From Sulfurimonas sp. (GTDB lineage: Bacteria; Campylobacterota; Campylobacteria; Campylobacterales; Sulfurimonadaceae), in assembly GCA_016764205.1 (NCBI GenBank), contig JAESSH010000077.1, positions 1 through 12,724 on the forward strand: a stretch of 12,724 nucleotides of DNA, read 5' to 3'. Shown here piece after piece: positions 1 to 5,888 of this stretch (positions within the stretch are counted from its first letter, which is position 1; each line of letters begins with the position of its first letter). Under the pieces are notes generated by a model, which worked only from the letters and a program-made list of their open reading frames with translations, was not told where the DNA came from and made no database searches. A program made the position numbers and the translations under genes.

Positions 1-145
1 GATTATTTGGACAAGAACACTCTTCACTGCAAAAAAACAATTACAAGCGAACAAGCATAAACAAGCAGGTTGGATGACATTCATAGGTGTTAGCATGACT
101 ATGCTTACAGGCGGATGGGTCTATCTCATCCTTTTTGTGTATTAA
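1..145 (+). CDS. 3' end of an unidentified membrane protein gene (partial)
   Basis: An open frame enters from the left edge (first complete codon at 2) and ends at TAA 143-145, giving 47 visible residues. The visible part has a basic, Lys/Gln-rich stretch (AKKQLQANKHKQ) followed by a hydrophobic segment of about 20 residues (MTFIGVSMTMLTGGWVYLIL) that runs to the C-terminus. This looks like a cytoplasmic loop followed by a final transmembrane helix. I do not recognise the family. The peroxiredoxin gene starts 20 bases downstream with no visible terminator between them, so co-transcription is possible. The call rests on an uninterrupted frame with membrane-like composition and could be wrong because so little is visible. 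Confidence 0.55.
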   Translation, partial: IIWTRTLFTAKKQLQANKHKQAGWMTFIGVSMTMLTGGWVYLILFVY

Positions 146-165
146 AATAAAAGGAAATACAGATA

Positions 166-633
166 ATGATAAAGATTGAAGACAAGGCACCAGAATTTTG
201 TTTGCCAAATCAAGATGATGTTGAAATATGTATGCGTGATCTTAAAGGCAAGTGGATTGTACTTTATTTTTACCCACGAGATAACACTCCGGGTTGTACA
301 ACAGAGGCATGCGAATTTACAGAGGCAGCTCCAGATTTTTCAAATCTTGATGCAGTCATTATTGGTGTAAGCGCAGACACAACAAAAAAACATAGAAATT
401 TTATAGAAAAACATAATCTAGGAGTCACACTCTTAAGTGATGAAAGCACAGAGATGATGCAAGAGTACGGTGTTTGGCAACTCAAGAAAAACTATGGAAA
501 AGAGTATATGGGAATTGTACGTACAACATTTATAATAAACCCTGAGGGTTTTGTAAAATCTGTCTATGAAAAGGTACGTGTTAAAGAGCATGTAGCTAAG
601 GTTAAAGCAGACTTAGAATTACTTCAAGCATAA
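166..633 (+). CDS. bcp: Bcp/PrxQ-type thiol peroxidase (peroxiredoxin)
   Basis: This encodes a 155-residue cytoplasmic peroxiredoxin that reduces hydrogen peroxide and organic hydroperoxides using thioredoxin-type donors. The active-site motif P-x3-T-x2-C is clear at residues 37-44 (PRDNTPGC), with Cys44 as peroxidatic cysteine. Cys49, five residues on, is in the position of the resolving cysteine of the atypical 2-Cys Bcp/PrxQ subgroup. The conserved Arg119 lies in the VRTTFII strand. Length matches the family. The ATG start has AAGGA at 151-155 about 10 bases upstream. The gene lies between a membrane protein gene and the rpsB leader and is probably not part of the ribosomal operon, because a promoter begins just after its stop. 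In micro-aerobic Campylobacterota such enzymes handle oxidative stress. The family assignment is firm. Substrate preference is not visible. Confidence 0.95.
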   Translation: MIKIEDKAPEFCLPNQDDVEICMRDLKGKWIVLYFYPRDNTPGCTTEACEFTEAAPDFSNLDAVIIGVSADTTKKHRNFIEKHNLGVTLLSDESTEMMQEYGVWQLKKNYGKEYMGIVRTTFIINPEGFVKSVYEKVRVKEHVAKVKADLELLQA

Positions 634-650
634 GTTAAATAAAACTTGGA

Positions 651-656
651 TATAAT
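651..656 (+). promoter_or_regulatory. Predicted -10 box of the rpsB-tsf promoter
   Basis: A perfect TATAAT preceded by an A/T-rich run lies 18 bases after the peroxiredoxin stop codon. No convincing -35 box is visible at the usual spacing, as is usual for sigma-70 promoters in Campylobacterota. Transcription would start near 663 and leave a leader of about 265 nt before rpsB. The position is inferred from sequence only. Confidence 0.6.
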
Positions 657-717
657 TTAGCGATTTTTCTTCCTTTAATGTAACGCATTAATGCAGAGAT
701 GAAAATATTAACAGATT

Positions 718-753
718 ATGTCAAAAGTTAGTGCGACTTCCTCTTTAGGATAG
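718..753 (+). CDS. Possible 11-codon upstream ORF in the rpsB leader
   Basis: An ATG at 718 opens a short frame (MSKVSATSSLG) ending at TAG 751-753. A second overlapping short frame runs from ATG 699 to TAG 731 (MKILTDYVKS). Neither has a good ribosome-binding site, so these may be chance ORFs. They are listed because they lie inside a long structured leader where a leader peptide could act. Confidence 0.15.
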   Translation: MSKVSATSSLG

Positions 754-792
754 ACCCGTCCGACATTCTCAAAGAACAACTAACACAATATG

Positions 793-825
793 GAAGCAAA
801 GCGGAACAAAGTCCCGCTTTGCTTC
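793..825 (+). promoter_or_regulatory. Strong hairpin in the rpsB leader
   Basis: GAAGCAAAGCGG (793-804) pairs perfectly with CCGCTTTGCTTC (814-825). The stem can extend past one A-C mismatch through AC/GT to an AAA loop. It is more G+C-rich than its surroundings. No T-tract follows, so it is not a standard terminator. It more likely forms part of a structured mRNA leader, for example a protein-binding element. Confidence 0.6.
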
Positions 826-927
826 GCTAGCCGCTAAGGCACTAAAGCTTGCCTCTTAAATAGAGGCAGAACTTGCATAGCAAGTAAAAAAACTCTGGCT
901 TGAAATAATAGCCTTTAAGGATTACCT

Positions 928-1710
928 ATGGTAACTATGAAAGACCTTTTAGAATGTGGTGTACACTTTGGACACCAAACACGTCGCTGGAACCCGAAAA
1001 TGAAAAAGTATATTTTTGGTGTTCGTAAAAACATTTATATTATTGACTTACAAAAAACTTTACGTTATTTTCGTAGTACGTATACAATTGTTATGGATGC
1101 TGCAGCTGAAGGACAAACTGTTCTTTTTGTTGGTACGAAAAAACAAGCACGTAACTCTGTAAGAGAAGCTGCAATTGCTTGTGATATGCCATATGTTGAT
1201 AACAGATGGTTAGGTGGTATGCTTACAAACTTCCCAACGATTCAAAAATCAATCAGAAAGCTTGATGTAATCACTGAAATGCAAGAAAATGGTCAAATTG
1301 ACTTACTTACGAAAAAAGAGGCTTTAATGCTTGCTCGTAAAAAAATAAAACTTGAATCATATTTTGGTGGTATCCGTAATATGAAAAAACTTCCAGATAT
1401 GTTATTTGTTGTTGATGCAGTAAAAGAGCATATTGCTGTTTTAGAAGCAAGATGTCTTAACATTCCTGTTGTTGCACCACTTGATACAAACTGTGACCCA
1501 GACTTAATCACGTATCCAATTCCTGGTAATGATGATGCAATTCGTTCAATTCAACTTTTTTGTAGAGAAATGACTGCTGCAATCAATGAAGGTAAAGCAC
1601 TTAGAGATGTAGCCGAAGAAGAAGAACAAGCTGAAGAAGAAGTGGCAACCGAAGAAGTAGCAGCTGAAGCTGAAACTACAGAAGCTCCTGCTCCAACTAA
1701 GGAAGCATAG
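928..1710 (+). CDS. rpsB: 30S ribosomal protein S2
   Basis: This encodes a 260-residue S2, a protein of the 30S subunit needed for docking of S1 and for initiation. The family signature is visible throughout: [22 protein letters not shown] at the N-terminus (residues 4-25), [10 protein letters not shown] (65-74), [10 protein letters not shown] (93-102) and [25 protein letters not shown] (184-208). The last 30 or so residues (about 229-260) are an acidic Glu/Ala/Thr-rich tail beyond the usual S2 fold, which is common in this phylum. The ATG has AAGGA at 917-921, six bases upstream. A second in-frame ATG at codon 4 is possible but less well spaced. The gene follows a long structured leader and is two bases from tsf, the standard arrangement. 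Confidence 0.98.
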   Translation: MVTMKDLLECGVHFGHQTRRWNPKMKKYIFGVRKNIYIIDLQKTLRYFRSTYTIVMDAAAEGQTVLFVGTKKQARNSVREAAIACDMPYVDNRWLGGMLTNFPTIQKSIRKLDVITEMQENGQIDLLTKKEALMLARKKIKLESYFGGIRNMKKLPDMLFVVDAVKEHIAVLEARCLNIPVVAPLDTNCDPDLITYPIPGNDDAIRSIQLFCREMTAAINEGKALRDVAEEEEQAEEEVATEEVAAEAETTEAPAPTKEA

Positions 1711-1712
1711 TT

Positions 1713-2762
1713 ATGGCAGTTACGGCAGCAATGGTTAAAGAGTTAAGGGCGGCAACTGACGCTCCAATGATGGACTGCAAAAAAGTTCTTGTTGAAGCTG
1801 ATGGAGACATGGCTAAGGCAACTGAACTTTTAAAAGAGCGTGGTATTGCAAAAGCTGCCAAAAAAGCTGATAGAGTTGCTGCTGAAGGTCTTGCTGGAAT
1901 TGTTATCGCAGATGATTTTTCTAAGGCTACTGTTATTGAGATTAATTCAGAAACAGATTTTGTTGCACAAAATCTTGGTTTTCAAAACCTTGTAAAAGAT
2001 ACAGCACAAGACATTTATGCTAATCAACCAGCAGATGTTGCGGCATTTAATGCATCTAGCTTTGGTGGAACTTTTCAAACAGAAGTTATTAAGATTGGTG
2101 AAAAAATTGAACTTCGTCGTTTTGCTACATTAAAGGCTGATTCAACAACAGCCCTTAATGGGTATATTCATTCAAATTCTCGTATTGCTGTGATTATAAC
2201 TGCTAGATGTGATTCTCTTAAAACGGCTGAGGGTATGAGAGCTACACTTAAGCAAGTTGCTATGCATGCATCTGCAATGAAACCAACAACTCTTTCTTAT
2301 AAAGATTTCGACGAAGCATATGTTACATCGGAAACTGTTGGTAGAATTGAAGTTATCAAAAAAGAGAATGAAGAATTAGCTCGTTTAAAAAAACCTCTCA
2401 AAAATGTACCCCAGTATATTTCAATGGGTCAGTTAAGTGGAGATGTTTTAGCAAAGGCTGAAGCTGATATCAAAGCAAAACTTAAAGAGCAAGGTAAACC
2501 AGAAAAAATTTGGGATAAAATTGTTCCTGGTTCATTGGCACGTTTTATCTCTGATAATACAACGCTAGACAAAGAACAAGCCTTACTTGACCAAAACTAT
2601 GTTTTAGATGAAAAGTTAACAGTTGCACAAGCTGTTAGCGCTGCTGCTAAAGTACTTGGTGGAACTGCTGAAATTACTGAATTTATTCGCCTTGAAGTTG
2701 GTGAAGGAATTGAGAAAAAAGAAGATGATTTTGCGGCTGAAGTAGCAGCACAAATGGCGTAG
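1713..2762 (+). CDS. tsf: Elongation factor Ts
   Basis: This encodes a 349-residue EF-Ts, the nucleotide exchange factor that releases GDP from EF-Tu. Residues 1-55 form the UBA-like N-terminal domain ([19 protein letters not shown]). The EF-Tu-contacting core motif TDFVAQN is at 81-87. A second core part includes [10 protein letters not shown], and the C-terminal part carries the KIWDKIVPG and LLDQNYVLD segments. Length exceeds the roughly 280 residues of E. coli EF-Ts and fits the longer Campylobacterota version. The ribosome-binding site AAGGA lies inside the end of rpsB (about 1699-1703), with ATG ten bases on, so translation is probably coupled to rpsB. A strong terminator begins 31 bases after the stop. 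Confidence 0.98.
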   Translation: MAVTAAMVKELRAATDAPMMDCKKVLVEADGDMAKATELLKERGIAKAAKKADRVAAEGLAGIVIADDFSKATVIEINSETDFVAQNLGFQNLVKDTAQDIYANQPADVAAFNASSFGGTFQTEVIKIGEKIELRRFATLKADSTTALNGYIHSNSRIAVIITARCDSLKTAEGMRATLKQVAMHASAMKPTTLSYKDFDEAYVTSETVGRIEVIKKENEELARLKKPLKNVPQYISMGQLSGDVLAKAEADIKAKLKEQGKPEKIWDKIVPGSLARFISDNTTLDKEQALLDQNYVLDEKLTVAQAVSAAAKVLGGTAEITEFIRLEVGEGIEKKEDDFAAEVAAQMA

Positions 2763-2792
2763 TCCTTAGGGCTAACTTTTCTTTTTTACTTC

Positions 2793-2825
2793 AAGGCTAG
2801 GACTGAGGTCTTAGCCTTTTTTTTT
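2793..2825 (+). terminator. Rho-independent terminator of rpsB-tsf
   Basis: AAGGCTAGGAC (2793-2803), loop TGAG, and GTCTTAGCCTT (2808-2818) form an 11-bp stem with one G-T wobble, running into nine T residues (2817-2825). This is a textbook intrinsic terminator and separates the ribosomal operon from the ABC ATPase gene. Confidence 0.92.
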
Positions 2826-2849
2826 GCCAAATTTTTTACCAACATTAGC

Positions 2850-2855
2850 TATAAT
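2850..2855 (+). promoter_or_regulatory. Predicted -10 box; mRNA probably leaderless
   Basis: TATAAT is preceded by a T-rich run (2831-2837), a pattern typical of this phylum. Only six bases separate it from the ATG at 2862, so transcription should start at or within a base or two of the start codon. No ribosome-binding site is visible upstream of that ATG, in agreement with a leaderless transcript. Confidence 0.6.
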
Positions 2856-2861
2856 CTTTTT

Positions 2862-3506
2862 ATGAACTTATTATCTGCAAAAAATATCTCACATAGCTTT
2901 GAATACGAATTATTTTCACAAGTTAGCTTAAATCTAGAAGAAAAACAATCCATAGCAATTATTGGAATGAGTGGAAGTGGAAAATCGACTTTACTTCATA
3001 TATTATCAACGCTCTTAAAACCTAAAGAAGGTAATGTTAGTATATTTGATGAAGATATATATAAGATGAGTAAAAAAAAGTTAGGAGAGATTAAGAGAAA
3101 TTATTTGGGTTTAGTATTTCAGTCTCATTATCTCTTTAAAGGTTTTTCAGCATACGAAAACCTTGAGCTCTCCGCCATTTTAAGTCAAGAAAGTATTGAT
3201 GATACACTCTTAGAACGATTAAAGATTAAAGAATGTATACAACAAAAGGTCACAGAACTCTCCGGTGGACAACAACAACGTGTTTCTATTGCTCGTGTTT
3301 TAACGAAAAAGCCTACAATAATTTTTGCAGATGAACCAACAGGGAATCTTGATAAAGAAACAGCAGATGATGTAATGCAATTGTTTTTTGAATATTGTCA
3401 GAATGAAAAAGCAGGAATGATTCTCGTAACACACGATAATTCTCTTGCTCAGAAGTGTGATAAGATTTATAAACTTGAGAACAAAGCACTTAAAGAAATC
3501 AAGTGA
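2862..3506 (+). CDS. LolD-like ABC transporter ATP-binding protein
   Basis: This encodes a 214-residue ABC ATPase of the LolD/MacB/FtsE group, which powers membrane partners acting on lipoproteins or envelope substrates. All motifs are present: Walker [10 protein letters not shown] (35-43), Q-loop Gln87, signature LSGGQ (133-137), Walker B IIFADE (153-158) followed by the D-loop PTGNLD, and switch His191 (VTHD). There is no membrane domain in the protein, and no permease gene is adjacent, so the partner must be encoded elsewhere. The start at 2862 gives the normal N-terminus but has no ribosome-binding site, which fits the promoter placed directly before it. The gene lies between tsf and fliR, as I recall for Campylobacter. 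LolD identity is likely but not proven, because FtsE-like and other export ATPases look alike. Confidence 0.88.
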   Translation: MNLLSAKNISHSFEYELFSQVSLNLEEKQSIAIIGMSGSGKSTLLHILSTLLKPKEGNVSIFDEDIYKMSKKKLGEIKRNYLGLVFQSHYLFKGFSAYENLELSAILSQESIDDTLLERLKIKECIQQKVTELSGGQQQRVSIARVLTKKPTIIFADEPTGNLDKETADDVMQLFFEYCQNEKAGMILVTHDNSLAQKCDKIYKLENKALKEIK

Positions 3507-3513
3507 GGTATTT

Positions 3514-3588
3514 ATGAATTATTTCGTCAAAGGCGTAGCTTCAGTGACTGAACTTAAGCTGGACGTGCTCAGATTAAGTGAGCTATAA
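3514..3588 (+). CDS. 24-residue small ORF coupled to the fliR start
   Basis: The frame starts at ATG 3514, eight bases after the ABC ATPase stop. It has a GAGG ribosome-binding site (3505-3508, overlapping that stop) at good spacing. The predicted peptide is 24 residues, begins MNYFVKGVAS and ends in a Leu-rich amphipathic stretch (ELKLDVLRLSEL). Its TAA stop (3586-3588) shares a base with the fliR ATG (TAATG), a classic coupling arrangement. I do not recognise the peptide. It could be a real small protein, a leader peptide whose translation opens the fliR start region, or a remnant of a lost gene. Evidence is the start signal and overlap only. Confidence 0.45.
   Translation: MNYFVKGVASVTELKLDVLRLSEL
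3567..3583 (+). promoter_or_regulatory. Hairpin covering the fliR ribosome-binding region
   Basis: GCTCA (3567-3571) pairs with TGAGC (3579-3583) across a 7-base loop. The right arm includes most of the only Shine-Dalgarno-like sequence before fliR (AAGTGAG, 3576-3582). Ribosomes translating the small ORF would melt this stem, so fliR translation may depend on it. The stem is short, so this is tentative. Confidence 0.35.
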
Positions 3589-4352
3589 TGGAATGGACAG
3601 AAGTATTTAAAGAAGAAAATATAGTAGGTTTTTTACTTTTGTTTTTTCGTTTTACTTCACTTTTTGTAGCTGTACCTATTTTTTCTCATAAAAATATTCC
3701 AGTAAATATAAAGGCAAGTATGGCTTTTTTCTTTACTATTGTTTTTTACTCATCTATGCCAGAAATCACATTTGTAGTAAATGCTCCAAATATTATTTTA
3801 GCAATACTAAGTGAGTTTTTATTTGGTCTTTGTATAGGTCTTGTCCTTTTGCTTTCGTACAATGTTATTACCTTTGCTGGTGGACAAATATCCTTTATGA
3901 TGGGCTTTTCTATGGCAAGTGCAATAGATCCTCAAACAGGTGTATCAATGCCCATTATCTCACAGTTTTTATCTCTTATGGGTTTAATGATTTTACTTGC
4001 ATTAGATTTACATCACTGGATGATTCTTTATATTGAGAATTCATTACATACTATCCCTCTTGGTGGTTTTCTTATGAAGGAGAATTTATTTGATTATATT
4101 ATTTATGCAACTTCTCGAATGTTTTTGGTAGGATTTATGATAGCGTTTCCCATTATTGCATTATCATGGTTGGCTGATGTAATCTTTGGAATGCTGATGA
4201 AAACGATGCCACAATTTAATCTTTTAGTTATAGGGTTTCCTATTAAAATTATGGTTTCCTTTGGCGTACTTATTGCAACACTTACGGCAACAATGCTCAT
4301 TGTTAAGGGGGAAATGTTAGAAGCATTTAATGCATTAGAGATGTTTTTTTAA
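3588..4352 (+). CDS. fliR: Flagellar biosynthetic protein FliR
   Basis: This encodes a 254-residue integral membrane protein of the flagellar type III export gate, which assembles with FliP and FliQ in the basal body. It has about six hydrophobic segments (roughly residues 12-31, 42-56, 68-93, 124-150, 170-200 and 218-239). Two family landmarks are clear: GGQISFMMGFSMASAIDPQTG (98-118) and MPQFNLLVIGFPIKI (207-221). Length fits FliR. The ATG overlaps the stop of a 24-codon ORF. Its own ribosome-binding site is weak (AAGTGAG) and lies partly in a small hairpin, so coupling is likely. No other flagellar gene is visible in the window. A flagellar gene embedded in a translation/export cluster is known from other members of the phylum. 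Confidence 0.95.
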   Translation: MEWTEVFKEENIVGFLLLFFRFTSLFVAVPIFSHKNIPVNIKASMAFFFTIVFYSSMPEITFVVNAPNIILAILSEFLFGLCIGLVLLLSYNVITFAGGQISFMMGFSMASAIDPQTGVSMPIISQFLSLMGLMILLALDLHHWMILYIENSLHTIPLGGFLMKENLFDYIIYATSRMFLVGFMIAFPIIALSWLADVIFGMLMKTMPQFNLLVIGFPIKIMVSFGVLIATLTATMLIVKGEMLEAFNALEMFF

Positions 4353-4362
4353 TTTATTTTGA

Positions 4363-4368
4363 TACAAT
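4363..4368 (+). promoter_or_regulatory. Candidate -10 box upstream of the acidic protein gene
   Basis: TACAAT follows a T-rich stretch (4344-4360) and would start transcription near 4375. A second option, TATACT at 4384-4389, is closer to the gene. Either would give the acidic protein and gmk their own promoter. Support is sequence likeness only. Confidence 0.35.
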
Positions 4369-4391
4369 AGGAAAAGAGATACTTATACTCA

Positions 4392-4403
4392 TCCTTATAA
4401 GGA
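4392..4403 (+). promoter_or_regulatory. 12-bp perfect palindrome over the ribosome-binding site
   Basis: TCCTTATAAGGA is a perfect palindrome whose right half is the AAGGA ribosome-binding site of the GTG-started acidic protein gene at 4410. It could be a dimeric repressor site just downstream of the promoter, or let the mRNA mask its own ribosome-binding site. Chance is possible given the A/T-rich centre. Confidence 0.3.
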
Positions 4404-4409
4404 ATAAAT

Positions 4410-5888
4410 GTGAAAATATTACTTCTAAATGACAATCCCGTCGTTAATAAACTTGTTACCCTTAGTGCCCAAAAAACCTCAGATGAACTTGAAATAGTAG
4501 AAAGTGTAGATAATATCAATGAAGCCTCTTACGATTTATTGGTAGTTGACGATACCTTGTACGAAGATACCCTTTTGCCAACACTTAAAGAAAAAATCAA
4601 TTTTACACAGTCTTTGTATATATGTTCTCGTGATGCGATAAATGCTGATGCATTTTCAAAGATGATAAAAAAACCTTTTTTACCAACAGACTTAGTAGAT
4701 CTTTTTTCAATGATTGCAAAAGAAGTAACTACAGAGAGCCCTACTGAATCTAGCGAAGGCACAGAAGTTAATGAACTCGAAGAGTTCAGCTTAGAAGATG
4801 ATGAACTAGATGAAAATATGGAACTTGAGGAGCTTGATTTAGTGCAACTGGATGATTTAGAAATAACTGAAGTAACTGAAGAAACTTCAAGTGAATCCAG
4901 CGAAGATACAGAACTTAATGAACTCGAAGAGTTCATCTTAGAGAGTGAAACAACCGAAAAAACTGAAATAACTGAAGAAAGCTCTACTGAATCCAGCGAA
5001 AGTACAGAACTTGATGAACTCGAAGAGTTCAGTGCAGAGAGTGAAAAAACTGAAAATGACGAGCTTCAAGAGCTCAGCTTAGAGAGTGAAGCAACTGAGG
5101 AAAGCCATGAAAGCATCCTCGACAAAGAAGTAACTGAAGAAAGCTCTACTGAATCTAGTGAAAGTACAGAACTTAATGAACTCGAAGAGTTCAGCGCAGA
5201 GAGTGAATCTACTGAAGAAAACCATGAAAGTATCCTTGATAAAGATGATGTTCAAGAGGTACAAGAATTATTAGAACTTACTGAAATAACTGAAGTAACT
5301 GAAAAAAGCTCTACTGAATCCAGTGAAGATACAGAAACAACTGAAGAAACTCTTAGTGAATCCAGCGAAAGTACAGAAGTTAATGAGCTCGAAGAGCTCA
5401 GCTTAGAGAGTGATGACTTGCCCGAAGAGCTTACTGAAGAAACTCCAAGTGAAGATGGAGAAGTTGATGAAGTAGAAGAACTTAGCCTAGAGAGTGAAAT
5501 AGAACAAGCCGTGAGTGAGTTAAGTCAAGAAGATTTAGAAAGTGAACTTGATGAAGAAACTTTGATTGAAATAGCAGCAACGGAAATTGATAGCTTTAAG
5601 TCTCTCAATACGAGAGACTTAAAACTTGCAATTGGCGAGGAAGTAACTGAAATCACTGAAAAATCTCCGAGTGAATCCAGCGAAAGTACAGAAGTTAATG
5701 AACTCGAAGAGTTCAGCGCAGAGAGTGAATCCAGTCAAAGTACAGAAGTGAATGAACTCAATGAACTAACTCAAGACAAAGGCATAGAATCACTTAAAAA
5801 ACTTCTTCTAGCACTTTCAGACAAAGATGTGATGGCATCTATGAAAGGAATGAAAATTAGTATTAACATAGAACTAGGAAACGCTTAG
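4410..5888 (+). CDS. Acidic repeat protein with N-terminal receiver-like domain
   Basis: A 492-residue protein of three parts. Residues 1-105 resemble a response-regulator receiver: KILLLND at strand 1 (Asp8), LLVVDD at strand 3 (Asp47 as possible phosphoacceptor), Ser73 after strand 4 (LYICSRD) and Lys88-Pro89 (KKPF). Residues 107-457 are an extremely Glu/Ser/Thr-rich repeat region built on ESSE-STE-NELEEFSAESE units, probably disordered. The last 35 residues (458-492) are an ordered-looking tail (LKKLLLALSDKDV). There is no signal peptide or membrane segment, so it is probably cytoplasmic. The GTG start has AAGGA at 4399-4403; the ATG at 4408 is out of frame and hits a stop at once. It overlaps gmk by one base. 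From memory, Campylobacter and Helicobacter carry an acidic or poly-Glu protein beside gmk. Function is unknown. Phosphorylation is an inference from residue positions. Confidence 0.85.
   Translation: MKILLLNDNPVVNKLVTLSAQKTSDELEIVESVDNINEASYDLLVVDDTLYEDTLLPTLKEKINFTQSLYICSRDAINADAFSKMIKKPFLPTDLVDLFSMIAKEVTTESPTESSEGTEVNELEEFSLEDDELDENMELEELDLVQLDDLEITEVTEETSSESSEDTELNELEEFILESETTEKTEITEESSTESSESTELDELEEFSAESEKTENDELQELSLESEATEESHESILDKEVTEESSTESSESTELNELEEFSAESESTEENHESILDKDDVQEVQELLELTEITEVTEKSSTESSEDTETTEETLSESSESTEVNELEELSLESDDLPEELTEETPSEDGEVDEVEELSLESEIEQAVSELSQEDLESELDEETLIEIAATEIDSFKSLNTRDLKLAIGEEVTEITEKSPSESSESTEVNELEEFSAESESSQSTEVNELNELTQDKGIESLKKLLLALSDKDVMASMKGMKISINIELGNA
4728..5780 (+). 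repeat. In-frame degenerate repeats in the acidic protein gene
   Basis: About six copies of a roughly 75-bp (25-codon) unit are present. Their approximate positions are 4731-4802, 4875-4949, 4971-5045, 5133-5207, 5298-5412 (itself an expanded copy) and 5655-5729, separated by less regular acidic sequence. The copies from 4971 and 5133 are nearly identical at the DNA level. A longer unit containing ESHESILDK or ENHESILDK also recurs after two of them (5103-5129 and 5220-5243). All copies keep the reading frame, so copy number can change without breaking the protein. Slippage and recombination are the expected mechanisms. Confidence 0.85.
4773..4787 (+). repeat. Recurrent inverted repeat inside the acidic repeat units
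   Basis: GAACTC-GAA-GAGTTC, a perfect 6-bp stem with a 3-base loop, encodes E-L-E-E-F. It recurs at 4920-4934, 5016-5030, 5178-5192 and 5700-5714. At 5385-5399 both arms change together to GAGCTC-GAA-GAGCTC, still a perfect stem. At 5061-5075 GAGCTT-CAA-GAGCTC keeps the stem with one G-U wobble. The entry gives the first copy. Confidence 0.8.

Larger units (their letters stand above)
663..927 (+). promoter_or_regulatory. Long structured 5' leader of rpsB-tsf
   Basis: This stretch between the predicted transcription start and rpsB has no long ORF but carries several inverted repeats. TCCT-CTTT-AGGA lies at 739-750. A strong 12-bp stem lies at 793-825. GCCTCT/AGAGGC pairs at 851-856/862-867. 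ACTTGC/GCAAGT pairs at 871-876/880-885. GGCT/AGCC pairs at 897-900/910-913, ending just before the ribosome-binding site AAGGA (917-921). A 6-bp pairing GTTAGT/ACTAAC (727-732/779-784) could enclose the first part. In other bacteria ribosomal protein S2 represses its own rpsB-tsf mRNA through the leader, so this is a candidate autoregulatory element. I do not recognise a known RNA family here. Confidence 0.5.

Noticed and set aside
793..825. Intrinsic terminator between the peroxiredoxin and rpsB
   Set aside because: The stem is strong but no T-tract follows, and it lies downstream of the predicted rpsB promoter.
760..830. Signal recognition particle RNA, because of a GGAAGCA match at 792-798
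   Set aside because: The conserved core around that match (the GGTCAGG part and the following GCAGCC) is missing.
3584..3589. TATAAT as a promoter for fliR
   Set aside because: It overlaps the fliR start codon, so transcripts would begin inside the gene. The match comes from the coupled stop/start TAATG.
4529..4936. 135-codon Ser-rich frame on the minus strand
   Set aside because: It is the complement of the acidic Glu/Ser repeat codons (GAA/GAG read as TTC/CTC, and TCA/TCT on reverse). No start signal was found, and the composition is an artefact of the + strand gene.
4728..5780. CRISPR-like array
   Set aside because: The repeats are in frame, about 75 bp, degenerate, and the sequence between them is also acidic coding sequence. 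There are no regular unique spacers.
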